A DNA stretch of 64,000 nt, taken from contig OZ005606.1 in NCBI GenBank assembly GCA_963930655.1, positions 11,117,501 to 11,181,500 on the forward strand, read 5' to 3'. This DNA comes from Myrica gale (taxonomy: Eukaryota; Streptophyta; Magnoliopsida; Fagales; Myricaceae). The stretch's first letter is position 1. Each line of letters starts with the position of its first letter. Shown piece after piece: positions 11,974 to 23,265 of this stretch. The translations under genes and the position numbers were made by a program. The notes beneath the pieces were generated by a model. It was not told the origin of the DNA and ran no database searches. It saw only the letters and a program-made list of their open reading frames with translations.

Positions 11974-12657
11974 CACTGCACTAACTTTTCAAAATTTATT
12001 AAAGTAAGCTCATTTTTGGCGAACTCGTGTACAAACAATTTTTAGATTACCAACAACAAAAAAATCTGACCTTTCAGCACTGTTTTCGGCACTTCGTCTA
12101 TCTTTTTTTTTTTTTTCTAAGTACTTCGTCTATCATTTATTAACCGCATGATTTGGGTGATGTTCGTTTTGAGAAAAAATGTAGGATTTTAGAGAAGTTG
12201 TGAATTTTTATGTTGAATAGTGTTTTATTGGTGTTTGTGTAAAGTGGAGAGAGAAATGATTTGATGTAATTGTTTAATAAAAAAGTATTGGAGTTATGTG
12301 AAAAAATATAAAGAGAGAAAATTTATGTTGAATAAAAAATTAAAAAGTTGTTGGAGATTGTGTAAAATGTATTGGTTTTTGTGTTTGAATTCTGAATATG
12401 TTCGGTGGTAGAATTGTGAATATACTTAGAATCCTGAAAAAATGGTGAAAACGAACATACCCTTGGTATCTACTTTTCTTTTTTACTGGTCAAGTAGAGA
12501 AAATGGAATAACTGCACAGTAAAAATACACCAACAAATAAACTTGAGACTCAAAAGAATCTATCATCTGATGGAAAAGGCATGACTCCATCAGTATTTGC
12601 TGGTGACAACTCTTTCTAATCATTTATTAACTGCATGCTCAAATAAAATAAAATAAA
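11974..12657. other. intergenic with a likely MITE (12155-12463)
   Basis: No gene is seen. The segment 12155-12463 begins GGGTGATGTTCGTTTT and ends AAAACGAACATACCC, imperfect inverted repeats around an AT-rich core, consistent with a MITE. No clean target duplication was read. Confidence 0.45.
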
Positions 12658-14700
12658 GAGAATTTGGCAAATAGGTCCTTGAGTTTATACTCTTTTACAA
12701 ATAGGTCCTTCAATTTCAAACTTCAAATAAAAAGTCCCTAAATTTTCTAGCTTTGACAGAGAGACCCTTCCGTCATCATTCCGTCCGTCCATGAACATGA
12801 CAGAATTACCAGCCACATCAGACTTGAGTCCACGTGGTTAAAAAATAAAATAGTCAGCATCCAGTCAGCGTTTAATTAGCAATCAAACGAGAATAAGCAA
12901 AAATTTCGAAACACACCGTTTTGTCCCGTCTCTTCTAAAGCCCATGTCGTGCTCCCCTGCGCGTTCGTAAGTTGCTCATTCCGACGAGCCTTTCAGTGAA
13001 GTCAGAAGTGATGATATTGTGAAAGAGGCAATAAGGAAGGTAAATAGTTGTCTTTTCGTATATAAATACTCATATATATAGAAAGAAAATGTTTCATTAT
13101 ATACAGAAGTGATGCTCTGTTTTCTTTCTTTTCTCGCTGCTGAGAATTTTTTCAGCATGGGTTTTTTTCCACGTGATGGATGAGAATTTAGTCACAAATC
13201 AGAGGCAAAGCATATTTTCGGACAGAAATTTGCATGAAAAATACTGCGAAGAACAATATAGGAAGCTATCAACTGACCTCGATGAAGTATCCAGTGCCAA
13301 CATCTACCAAGACTTTATCTGAATCGTCAAGTGTACCAGGTATATAGAGAGATGCAGTAAGAGGCACCAACATTTTCTTTCCTACAATCAACAAAAGGAA
13401 TTCAATGATAAAGCAGGTAAAATAAACAGATGCAAGTGAACAAACCTGCGCACTTCACAAAAATACAAATTCAAAACCACAACGAGAGAAAAAAACAGGG
13501 ATAGGGAAGAGGTTTGTCCTCTAATCGCATGCACAGAGGGCCAAAAAAATAAAGGAATTAAGATCCTGGACCCTATTGTCTAGGATTTGGTTTGTCCTCT
13601 AATCGCATGCAACACTTCACAAAAATAAAGGAATTATGATCCCCCATATTAATCATAGAAACAACAACAAAAGCGACGCGAGTATTTCGTAAATTGAAAC
13701 TCGAGCTACTTTAGTTCTCTCTCGGTCCATCATAATTTTGTTTTCCTTTTTTTCCACTATCCGAGTAACGAGAAAACACAAGATTTCCATAAGAGAAACG
13801 CAAGCCAAGCAATTGAGAGCGAGAGTGCGTGAGGACCTTGGGGACGGAGAGACAGGTCTTGAAGGGCAGTGGAAGCAAGCTCGAGGCGAGTGGTTGCGGT
13901 GCGGACGTTGTTGAGGCTGTCCTGTAGAAGATTCAGTTCGAGATCGGCCTGCTCCTTAACTGCTCTCAGCTGCTCCACGCTCATCTTCTCCATCTCTGCT
14001 ACCATCACTGCTGCCCCTCCACTTCTCGAAGACGCCATTGATAGAACTCTGCTTCACTCCTTTCTCGTAATATCAGCGTCGCGGACTTACTGCTCTTCAA
14101 TCTACTGCGACGAAGAGTGAGTTATCTTTCCCCGCTTTTAAATTCTTGGATGGAAGCTCGAAGGTGACTAAATTCTCATCCATCACGTGGAAAAAAACCC
14201 ATGCTGAAAAAATTCTCAGCAGCGAGAAAATAAAGAAAACAGAGCATCACTTCTGTATATAATGAAACATTTTCTTTCTATATATATATGAGTATTTATA
14301 TACGAAAAGACAACTATTTACCTTCCTTATTGCCTCTTTCACAATATCATCACTTCTGACTTCACTGAAAGGCTCGTCGGAATGAGCAACTTACGAACGC
14401 GCAGGGGAGCACGACATGGGCTTTAGAAGAGACGGGACAAAACGGTGTGTTTCGAAAATTTTGCTTATTCTCGTTTGATTGCTAATTAAACGCTGACCGG
14501 ATGCTGACCATTTTAATTTTTAACCACGTGGACTCAAGTCTGACGTGGCTGGTAATTCCGTCATGTTTATGGACGGAATGATGACGGAAGGGTCTTTCTG
14601 TCAAAGCTAGAAAATTTAGGGACTTTTTATTTGAAGTTTGAAATTGAAGGACATATTTGTAAAAAAAGTATAAACTCAAGAATCTATTTGCCAAATTCCC
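12658..14700. mobile_element. Pack-MULE carrying a prefoldin subunit 5 gene fragment
   Basis: Inverted repeats of about 538 bp (12658-13195 and 14164-14700) begin GAGAATTTGGCAAATAGG and match with only scattered changes. A perfect 9-bp target duplication TAAAATAAA flanks the element (12649-12657 and 14701-14709), the Mutator signature. The 970-bp interior holds no transposase. It holds two exons and the intervening intron of a host gene on the minus strand, plus apparent 5' UTR. This is the definition of a Pack-MULE. The near-identical arms suggest a fairly recent insertion. Confidence 0.88.
13278..14038 (-). pseudogene. PFD5: captured 5' fragment of prefoldin subunit 5 (PFD5)
   Basis: Exon 1 (13837-14038) starts with an ATG and encodes a coiled-coil N-terminus containing MSVEQLRAVKEQADLELNLL and SLNNVRTATTRLE. 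Exon 2 (13278-13381) continues in frame with [20 protein letters not shown] and ends at TGYFIE. The splice sites (GT at 13836, AG before 13381) are intact and the split codon is restored. Prefoldin 5 is an alpha-class subunit of the hexameric cochaperone that delivers actin and tubulin to the chaperonin. Only about the first 100 of roughly 150 residues are present; the second helix is absent. The copy lies wholly inside the Pack-MULE. It could be transcribed from its own captured start region, but a full protein cannot be made. Confidence 0.85.
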
Positions 14701-14709
14701 TAAAATAAA

Positions 14710-15480
14710 ATAAAAGTTGTTATTCAAATAATAGGCTGCTCAAAAAAAATAGAAAATGATAAAATTTTCTGATAGGGTGTGTAAATTGTTTGCCTTTCGG
14801 TGGAAACCTTTTATAGGTTGTAGGGAGTGTTTTATATTAATTCATGGACCCATTCATGTTTTTAATTTGCTATTGTATTAAAACTCAGGAATTTGTCGTA
14901 AATACTAGGGGGATGTTCGGTATTTTAGTATTCTCAGGATTTTTTGAATCCTGAGAATACACAAACTGAACATGTTTTTTAACCTCACCTAAAAATAACT
15001 ACCGCATACCAATAAAATTAACATCACCTAAAAATTCTCAAAATACTAACCAACCGAACATCCTCTAGGTTCTCTTTGCATGATAAAATTTTAACCACCT
15101 AAAATTTTATCATCATTACAAAACACTATCTCTCTTCTCTTTTTCATCAATTTCTATACATTTTTCACTTTTTTACCAACCTTTTCATTCTCTCTTTTCA
15201 CTTTTTCATCAACTCCAATACTTAAAATTTTAACTACGTTAAAATTTTATTTCTCAAACACAACTTAAATGGACTAAGGTCAAACTCACATTAAATAAAC
15301 TGTAGGATTATAATAGAATGATTAATATTTAGATAATTTTAAAATAATATTAATATACGTGTAAAAATGATTGAATTATATCGCCAAAGTTGAAAAGCGA
15401 TAGGGCCAAAAGAGGAAAAAGAAAAAAAATAAACTGTCAGAATAAAAAAGGTAAATGGAATAAACGAGTAACACATTAAC
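14710..15480. other. intergenic with small MITE-like segments, upstream of the RZ-1 type gene
   Basis: A segment from about 14907 to 15071 has ends GGGGATGTTCGGT and ACCGAACATCCTC and a central hairpin on CTCAGGATTTTTTGAATCCTGAG, consistent with a MITE. The following 200 bp has a similar AAATTTTAACC / TTAAAATTTTAT inverted arrangement. The remainder up to 15480 should hold the promoter of the RZ-1 type gene. No TATA box was convincingly placed. Confidence 0.4.
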
Positions 15481-17050
15481 CATATCGATTTCGCAATATA
15501 GCACCCTAGAGGAGTAGAGGTTGTTCCGCCGCTCTCTCTCTCTTTCGAACTCTCGGAGTATCAGTATCTTCCAAGGAAAGCAAACCTGCGTCTCCCCTTC
15601 TTCAGATCTGAACCTCGCTTCTTGTTGTACGACCACCTATTCATCTTTGATTAGCTTTTCCTAATTTGGATTTTGCTTTTGTTCTAACAACTTTGTTTAG
15701 TTCTTTGTCTCATAATTGCTGCAATCGGATATCGGAGCTTTCCATTAAATTTCCTAGCTGTCCTATTGTGTTGTGTTTCTGAGGATTCACCAATGGGAAA
15801 AATTTAACCTTCGGTTGCTTTTGGATTATTAGGGTTTCGTTTACACAGGCTATAAATAATCCTGGGAAAATGATTCCGGGTTGGGTTTCGAGCTAGCTTG
15901 TGGTTTATTGTCGCATAAAAGCGGAAATTTTGTGGAGTTTTCTCCTTCTTTGGGGGGTTTTTGTGGATAATTAGGGATCCTGTGGCTCCAGGGGCCTAGC
16001 TCGATATTCTATGATTGGGTAAAGCGCTAGATCTTCTGTAATTGTCCTTTCGTTTTGGGGTTGTTGAAATTGGGGATCTTGTTGCTTCTTGGTTTTATAC
16101 TGTAACAAACCTAATTTTGGAAGGTGTTTGGCTTGTAAGAAAATGAAGAAAAATACAATTGCCAAATTCGAGGTGTCTAGTCTTCGAAGATAAAGCTAAA
16201 TGCTAGAAAATTCTTCTATTTTTCCTCTTTTTTTTTCCGCTTCCTATTGTTCTTTATTGCTTATGCTCTTGGAGAATCCGTGCCGATAATTCTTCTATTT
16301 TTCCTCTGGAACCCTTGTTGCATCCTTTCTCTGTGCACCGATTTCTTTCTCTTGGACCTGTGAATTTTCGTCCATCGCTTCAATCTCCTTTTTCTTCTTT
16401 GCATATTCTTCTGTCTTTAGGTCTCCATAGATAAAGCTAAAAAATGATAAATTTTCGATTTTTTTTCTACGCGAAGTATGATGTATTAGAATATTTGTTC
16501 GAAGTTTCCTTTCAATTATATAACTAGGCCTGTTTGAACTATGAAAGCTGCTATATGAATATGTATGAAGTGATTGTGTTTGCGAGTGGCTTATGTTGGT
16601 TAATATTGACTAACTGGTCTACTTGTTAAGACTTGAGTTGATGATACGCAGTTGTCAGTTGATATGTTCTGGTGTGTAATATTAAAAGTATAGTTGACCA
16701 CTTCTTTTTCATTTCTGTTGTTGGACACTTAAAAAAGCAAGTGTATCAAGATATGGGTCATTCACCAGAAGAGGTAATAGTCGTTTTGAGGTGAAGCTAG
16801 CCATAGAAGTTGAAAGAGACTGCTCCCTATGTCTTCATGTTCTTCCATTCTTAACTTATACTATTGCATCATTATATAAAAAGTGGAGTCTCTAGTAATC
16901 ATGGCGTATTATTGCCTCTTGTTCGTGTGAGAGAATCAATCCTCTCTCGTGTTTTGTCACAGTATATGTGTAGATTGCAGATTTGTTATGCTAAATGAAC
17001 CGTCTGATTCTTCCACATTTGAACTTTCTTTTCTGAAAAACAAAATGCAG
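15480..17050 (+). other. 5' UTR and UTR intron region of the RZ-1 type gene
   Basis: A CT-rich segment (15528-15545) and a purine-poor leader around 15500-15650 look like a transcribed 5' UTR. The coding exon begins just after an AG acceptor at 17049-17050, preceded by a polypyrimidine stretch, so at least one 5' UTR intron of about 1.4 kb is inferred. The donor was not fixed. Confidence 0.4.
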
Positions 17051-17058
17051 TTTAGAAT

Positions 17059-17779
17059 ATGTCAGAAGAGGCGGAGTATCGCTGCTTTATTGGTGGCCTT
17101 TCATGGTCGACATCTGACAGAGCTCTAAAGGATGCATTTGACAAGTATGGAAAGCTTCTTGAAGCAAAGGTAGCAATCCTTCCATTACATTTGTGTCCAT
17201 ATTATTTACTTCATCAATGAGATCCCGGGGCATATTATTTTTTTTCTCCTATTGTAGGTAGTTGTTGACAAGTTCTCTGGGCGCTCTCGCGGATTTGGGT
17301 TTGTCACTTTTGATGACAAGAAAGCAATGGAGGAAGCCATTGAGGAAATGAATGGAATGGACTTAGATGGGCGAACTATTACTGTGGATAAAGCTCAGCC
17401 TCACCAAGGTTCAAGCAGAGACCATGACAGTGACCGCAGCCGTGACCGTGGTCGTGATCGTGACCGAAACCGTGACTATGGAGGTGGACGTGGGTCGAAT
17501 GGTGGAGAGTGCTTTAAGTGTGGGAAGCCTGGACATTTTGCTCGGGAGTGTCCAAGTGAAGGGGCAAGAGGGGGGGGAAGGTACGGTGGTAGGGATGATA
17601 GGTCTGGTGGTAGTGGCGGCGGTGGAAGTGGACGTTATGGTCCTGATCGGAATGGAGATCGATTTGGTTCACGCAGCAGGGATTCTGGCAGCCGTGGAGG
17701 TTCTGGAGCTGATCGATACAATCGTGACCGCAGTGGACCTTATGAACGTCGTGGAAATGGAGGTTTTCGCTCCGGATAG
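17059..17779 (+). CDS. RZ-1 type glycine-rich RNA-binding protein (RRM plus CCHC zinc knuckle)
   Basis: Two coding exons (17059-17169 and 17258-17779) are joined across an 88-bp GT/AG intron in phase 0 and give 210 residues. An N-terminal RRM has RNP2 CFIGGL (residues 9-14) and RNP1 RGFGFVTF (48-55). An RD/RS-rich linker follows, then one CCHC knuckle ([15 protein letters not shown]122, C125, H130, C135) and a Gly/Arg/Ser/Asp-rich tail to the stop. This order is diagnostic of the plant RZ-1 family: nuclear RNA-binding proteins tied to splicing, RNA chaperone activity and cold response. The intron splits the RRM between its two RNP motifs. The start is the first ATG after the acceptor. Which paralogue (RZ1A, B or C) cannot be decided, though the length fits A/B better than C. 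Confidence 0.93.
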
Positions 17780-19130
17780 ATGGATTGCTTCTGGCAATGG
17801 TATGCAAAATATATTGAACTCTGCATGTCCTTTGTGGTTACTCCAGCGGTGACTTAATTATGTTTATGGACCATTGCAGATTTGGAACTGGAGGTGCTGG
17901 TGTTACTGTCTTCAAAGGCCTTGAAGTTTCTTTGCTGGATGCGTTGTTATGGAGATTGTCTGGTTGATCAGTCTTGTCTATCAGTAGTTTGAAATGCAAA
18001 AATTGGCACGAATATTCACCTGCTTTGTGTTCGAAAAATTTCGCTGTTTTGGTCCAATGGGATATTATGCTTGCTTGACATGGACTTTCGAAATTGGTCA
18101 TGTAGTCTGTGAATGCCATTATTGCTGCTCGATATCTTGTGTGCATAGAATTGCAAATACCATTATTGCTGCCCAGTCCTCGATGAGAATTTCTCATAGG
18201 CAATCGCAGAACCGGAAGCTTTATGGTTGGATGGGTATTCGGAGGACCAATTCATGGGTATGTCTGTGGGAGTTGGCTTCTTTTCACTTGGGGAGTAGAA
18301 GTGCTATTAGTAGAATATCCATTTTGGCTGCCCTGTTTCAATATCTTACTAAAAAAAGGAGTCAAGCGGGTAATACGTTTTTCTTCTACGTGCATGGTAG
18401 TTCTTAATTTTTTCATTGTGATATATTAATGTTATTGACCTTTTGGCAGGATGCATCGCTATTTATGGTCTTTATGGATACATGATTGGGTTTCTTTGTT
18501 GCTAATTGGACGTGTATGGTTTTGTGTTTTCAAAATGTGAAAAGTGTTTTGGCCTGCAACAAGCCATCAGCAATTTAATTCAACATAATCAACACTCATC
18601 CTCTGCATTGGCGCAATGATGGAGAGATCCATTTACTGGAAACATGTGGCAGTTGTGTGGAAGTTCTTGATGAATGCAATTATTGTTGCCCATTGTTTCC
18701 CCCCACTCCTTATGGATCTGTCGTCTGCAATGCTCTTCTTGGATGGAAGATTTTTGTTCTCTGCTTGTTTTCCTATACCTGCAAATGGTCTCTTGGTCTT
18801 GTTTCCTGAGATCCGGCTAAATGGTTTTGTTTCGATGACATCAGATAGTGGTTCCTGAGTCAATTATGGTGTCCGGTTTCGATCCTATTGCACCTTGAGG
18901 GCGGGTTACACTTATCAGATTTTCTAGTAAAGATTGCTGCCTTCAGCCCTAGTCCTTTGTTAATCCATTAAGAAGGGAATATTCTTTCGGTTGTCCTTTA
19001 TTTCTTTTTGTTGTTTTTTTAACATATTCATCATTGGAATGTCAGCTCATTAGAATGGGGAGATGACTTTGCAAACTCTTTTGAGTTATGGGAAGCATAT
19101 TTAATAAAAGCATGAGCAAGTGATCTGTGA
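17780..19130 (+). other. 3' UTR and downstream region of the RZ-1 type gene
   Basis: No coding region is seen. A possible small 3' UTR intron runs from GTATGC near 17800 to TTGCAG ending near 17880. An AATAAA signal at 19103-19108 is a candidate polyadenylation signal; earlier processing is equally possible. Confidence 0.35.
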
Positions 19131-19965
19131 ATATCAGTATGGCTTATATTCAATGTTTTGTGCTTTTTTATATTCATGTGATTGTTTCATAAACAACTAA
19201 GATTCGTCATAAATTTCCTTGCTCGTTTGTTTGATGTAATTTTGTCATCCTAGTGTGTTTCAGCAATTGAAAAGATGGAGAAATTGATACTATGGGGTCG
19301 AAGGGTGTTTCTGATGTTTAGAATGCTTGGTATGGTATATATATTAATTCCGTTTTTCTTTTTTTCCTTTTTACATTTTCAGCTACCAAAGAGTCTTGAT
19401 ATATATTATGCATGCAGTAATTGTTCTGAATCCTTCAATTAAATCTTTCTGGTTCATGGTGAAGTTGCTGGAAGGGTTCAAAAAACAATTCTTAATCAAC
19501 AAAGAAAATTATACAACTCAGGTGTTGCTCTTTTTGATTGGAAGACCCGCAGTTTTTAGTTTAGTTGTTTTAAGATGCCACTTTTATTACGTAATTCTAT
19601 TTGACACATTTCGATACAAAATTGATGATGGAAATGGGTAACATGAGGGGAGGGGGTATTTATCGACTCACCTTGCTCCTTTCACGTCACAGGGTCCTGT
19701 GGTTGATTTGCCGTGGGGTTTGGAAGGGCGTGGGAGTTCCCAATCACCTCATGTGGGATTTGGCATCTATCTACCTCTACCCCTTCCTCGGAGAGAGTTA
19801 GAATGGGTTAGAGGATTATAGTGCCATGTCAAAGGGAGGATTTCCCTTTCCAGTCTAGTGTCCTTCCCAAGATGGACTTTGGAGCAAGTGGGATCTGTTT
19901 TCGCTTCTTCTCTTTGTCATGGATGTCTATTTTTCATTTCTACACTTAATAAATAAGGGCTATAA
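19131..19965. other. intergenic, nothing recognised
   Basis: No gene, long repeat or element end was recognised here. Confidence 0.4.
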
Positions 19966-20493
19966 AGGTTAAAATAATATGCGTGTCCTTGTCCTTGTCA
20001 ATTGATGTTTTCTCCTAAATGTTTTTAAGGTAAGTTTATATTGTCCCGTCATCCTTGTGATACATCTCGTTTCTCAGTTATACCCTCACATCGATCTTCT
20101 GTTATAAGCTAACATAATTTGCTGACGTGACCAATACTGACCACGTCGGTTACCAATACAATGACATTTACCGCTTCTTGAAATGACGAAAAAACTCTTT
20201 GTCACATCAATTAAAACAAAATTCATCTTCATTTGCTCTCTATATTTACTCCTTAAAATAGACAAAAGTACAACTTTCTCTTATTAGTTCTTTATCTTAA
20301 TAAATAATTCATGAATATCTAAGTAGCTTTGATGAGCCATGTCAGCAAATTCCGTCAGTTTATGGACGGAAGGTCGACAGAGAGGTATAACTGAGAAACG
20401 GGTTATACCACACGGATGGCCGGATAAAAAAACTTACCCTAGGGACATTAATGAAAAAATATCAAACTCCAAGGACACATATTATTTTAACCT
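19966..20493. mobile_element. foldback MITE, about 530 bp
   Basis: The left end AGGTTAAAATAATATGCGTG pairs with a right end reading ...CACATATTATTTTAACCT. The pairing continues inward with AAACGGG / TCTCGTTTCTC and GTAAGTTTAT / ATAAAAAAACTTAC. No target duplication could be read, so the superfamily is open. No coding content. Confidence 0.6.
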
Positions 20494-21046
20494 TTCTAGA
20501 AACACAGATATTGACTTTATCAAGTGTCAAAACTCGAGTTTTAAGCTTACCAAATTAGTAAACGAGGTTTTAAAATAAAAAAATAAAAAGTATAAACACT
20601 TGTTTGTTAATTAAAATTTCAAGTGGTTTTTTGAACGATTTTATATCCTAATGATTCCACGATTAATCAGACCTAAAATCGATTCTATCTCAATTAACTT
20701 TTGAAAATACATTTTTTTTTTGTTGAGCAAGTATGTGCTAAAATCTTTTTCATCTGCATTACTGCATACTTTCATCGATCATCTGCATGTGGATGGGAAA
20801 CAAATGTCAAGTCTTTGCCCAGACTCGAGCACTTACAGATAGTCTCATCTTCAACGAACTGATATGATAAGGATCCAGATTTATCGAAAGATCTGCATTG
20901 TATATAGAATATTTTATAACAAAAGAGGAGAACAAGAACTTATTCAAAGAACTTACTAAAACCATTCAACAACCCATAGTGCAACGGTACTGAAACAGGA
21001 TAATGGAACGATAGGAGAAGACAAGCAAAAGGGAAGGCCAGGCAAT
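20494..21046. other. intergenic, nothing recognised
   Basis: AT-rich DNA downstream of the first VIT-like pseudogene. No gene or element ends were seen. Confidence 0.4.
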
Positions 21047-21653
21047 AATTCACAGTTTCAATCCAGTTCTTGAGCCAATAAACTTGGTAATTCCGAAAGT
21101 AATGGCAAAAATAACCAACGTAACGCTAGCCACTGCAGCCACCACGGCAAGCCTCGCCTTATGCTTCCTTATAAACGCAGAAGCCAGTAAATGGCACCAA
21201 GCCTCCCATGGAAAATGCAAGTGCTGATGCAAAAGCAGCTTGCACCGGATTCGGGAGCTTCTTCTTTTCCGTATCAGCTTCTTTGTCCTCTCCAGTGTTC
21301 TTGCTTTTCCTCTCTCTCATTAACTGAGCCATCCTTATGTAGTATCGAATGTAAACCGAAACAAATTCTCCTATTGCCCCGAAACAAGCCCCAACAACCA
21401 ACAATGTGAATCCAACAAGGAACATGGTTTTGATTTCTCTATCAGCTCAATGGAACACCATCCAATGTGCAGCAAAAACTAGCCCATCTTTGACTCCCAG
21501 AACAGCAGCGCGAAGCCACTGTGCCCTTTGATAGTAGTCGAAGTTGTCATATTCGTCCCCTTGGCATTGTTTTTGCTCCTCCACCTCATTCGCATGAACT
21601 TGAATTCCGACCTGGCCAAGCGACACTTGGTCATGCGCTCGAATGGCAGCCAT
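21047..21653 (-). pseudogene. vacuolar iron transporter-like (VTL) pseudogene, copy 1
   Basis: Read on the minus strand, the start MAAIRAHDQVSLGQ is followed by the family block NFDYYQRAQWLRAAVLG and DGLV. The frame then breaks, and the end of the first membrane helix and the following loop are garbled. It resumes at VVGACFGAIGEFVSVYIRYY, continues through the hydrophilic loop to NPVQAAFASALAFSMGGLVP, shifts again, and ends with AFIRKHKARLAVVAAVASV joined directly to ITFGITKFIGS. The GGVGAVLGKAP...GGWLAM segment of intact relatives is missing. At least two frameshifts and one deletion make it non-functional. Intact members are small tonoplast proteins of five helices that move iron or manganese into the vacuole. 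Confidence 0.85.
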
Positions 21654-21743
21654 GAATGACAAGAGGGTAACGATAATTTTGATGAAGGAGAGGAAATATC
21701 GTGAGGCATGACCTTAACAATTGATTATTCGCTTCAACCATAA

Positions 21744-21806
21744 TATATATATCTTAATGCTCTCTCTGGCCTCTTGCCGGCCAGAGAGAGCATTAAGATA
21801 TATATC
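21744..21806. repeat. near-perfect hairpin, about 28-bp stems
   Basis: The sequence ATATATCTTAATGCTCTCTC followed by TGGCC is mirrored after a loop of about 7 bases by GGCC and AGAGAGAGCATTAAGATATA. It lies directly upstream of VIT-like copy 1 (minus strand) and abuts the 453-bp tandem array. On RNA or single-stranded DNA it would fold very stably. Confidence 0.8.
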
Positions 21807-23265
21807 AAATCACCCAATTGCTTATCAAAGAAATGAAAAACAGAGGAGAAAGAAAGAGATACAGCCACTATTCAACTTCAAAACACAACATTTGGTTAAA
21901 ATAACGGTGGGTTTGCTAATTAAAATTTTACACCTACTAAAATTTTTTAACACAATAAAAAATTACAATATAATCTCTCTCTCCCCATCACATCATTACT
22001 TTTTATTATAACAAATATTAAAAATAACTCGCCGACTGTGCAAGTTAGTGCACAACAAACAAACTATAGAGTGAAGTATTTGGACTCGACGCTCTCTACC
22101 TTCGATTCATTAGGGGTAATGAGAATCTGTGGAGACGTACAAGAAAAATTAGTCTCGCTGAATGTTTATTTGTTTGTAATATTAATTACTTTATTTTAAG
22201 AAAAATCACCTTCTTGCCTTTTCCCTTTCAGCATCAAATTACCCTATTTTTTAAGGCATCAAATCACCCAATTACTTATCAAAGAAATGAAAAACAGAGG
22301 AGAAAGAAAGAGATGCAGCCACTGTTCAACTTCAAAAGACAACATTTGGTTAAAATAAGGGTGGGTTTGCTAATTAAAATTTTACACCTACTAAAATCTT
22401 AACACAATAAAAAACTACAATATAATCTCTCTCTCCCCATCACATCATTACTTTTCACTATAACAAATATTAAAAATACTCGCCGACTGTGCAAGTTAGT
22501 GCACAACAAACAAACTATAGAATGAAGTATTTGGACTCGACGCTCTCTACCTTCGATTCATTCAAGGGGTAATGAGAATCTGTGGAGACGTACAAGCAGA
22601 ATCAGTCTCGCCGAATTTTTATTTGTTTGTATTATTAATTACTTTATTTTAAGAAAAACCACCTTCTTGCCTTTTCCCTTTCATTATCAAATTACCCTAT
22701 TTTTTAAGGCATCAAATCACCCAATTACTTATCAAAGAAATGAAAAACAGAGGAGAAAAAAGAGATGCAGCCACTGTTCAACTTCAAAAGACAACATTTG
22801 GTTAAAATAAGGGTGGGTTTGCTAATTAAAATTTTACACCTACTAAAATTTTAACACAATAAAAAACTACAATATAATCTCTCTCTCCCCATCACATCAT
22901 TACTTTTTACTATAACAAATATTAAAAATACTCGCCTACTGTGCAAGTTAGTGCACAACAAACAAACTATAGAGTGAAGTATTTGGACTCGACGCTCTCT
23001 ACCTTCGATTCATTCAAGGGTAATGAGAATCTGTGGAGACGTACAAGCAGAATCCGTGTCGCCGAATTTTTATTTGTTTGTATTATTAATTACTTTATTT
23101 TAAGAAAAATCACCTTCTTGCCTTTTCTCTTTTAGCATCAAATTACCCTATTTTTTTAAGGCATCAAATCACCCAATTGCTTATCAAAGAAATGAAAATA
23201 AGAGGAGAAAGAAAGAGATGCAGCCACTGTTCAACTTCAAAAGACATCATTTGGTTAAAATAAGA
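21803..23265. repeat. tandem repeat, about 3.2 copies of a 453-bp unit
   Basis: The anchor ATCAAATCACCCAATT recurs at about 21804, 22258, 22711 and 23163, giving periods of 454, 453 and 452 bp. The copies differ by few substitutions and small indels. The last copy stops after about 100 bp, at GGTTAAAATAAG. No reading frame is conserved across units. Such high-identity arrays in a plant arm are usually satellite-like or a recently amplified MITE with its flank. Confidence 0.9.

Noticed and set aside
17367-17852. Long open frames overlapping the RZ-1 type gene in other frames and on the other strand
   Set aside because: They are shadows of the RD/RS- and Gly-rich coding sequence; the RRM and zinc knuckle fix the true frame.
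21803-23265. Direct repeats as a possible CRISPR-like array
   Set aside because: Units are about 453 bp and continuous, with no short repeat/unique spacer alternation, and the context is a plant nuclear genome.
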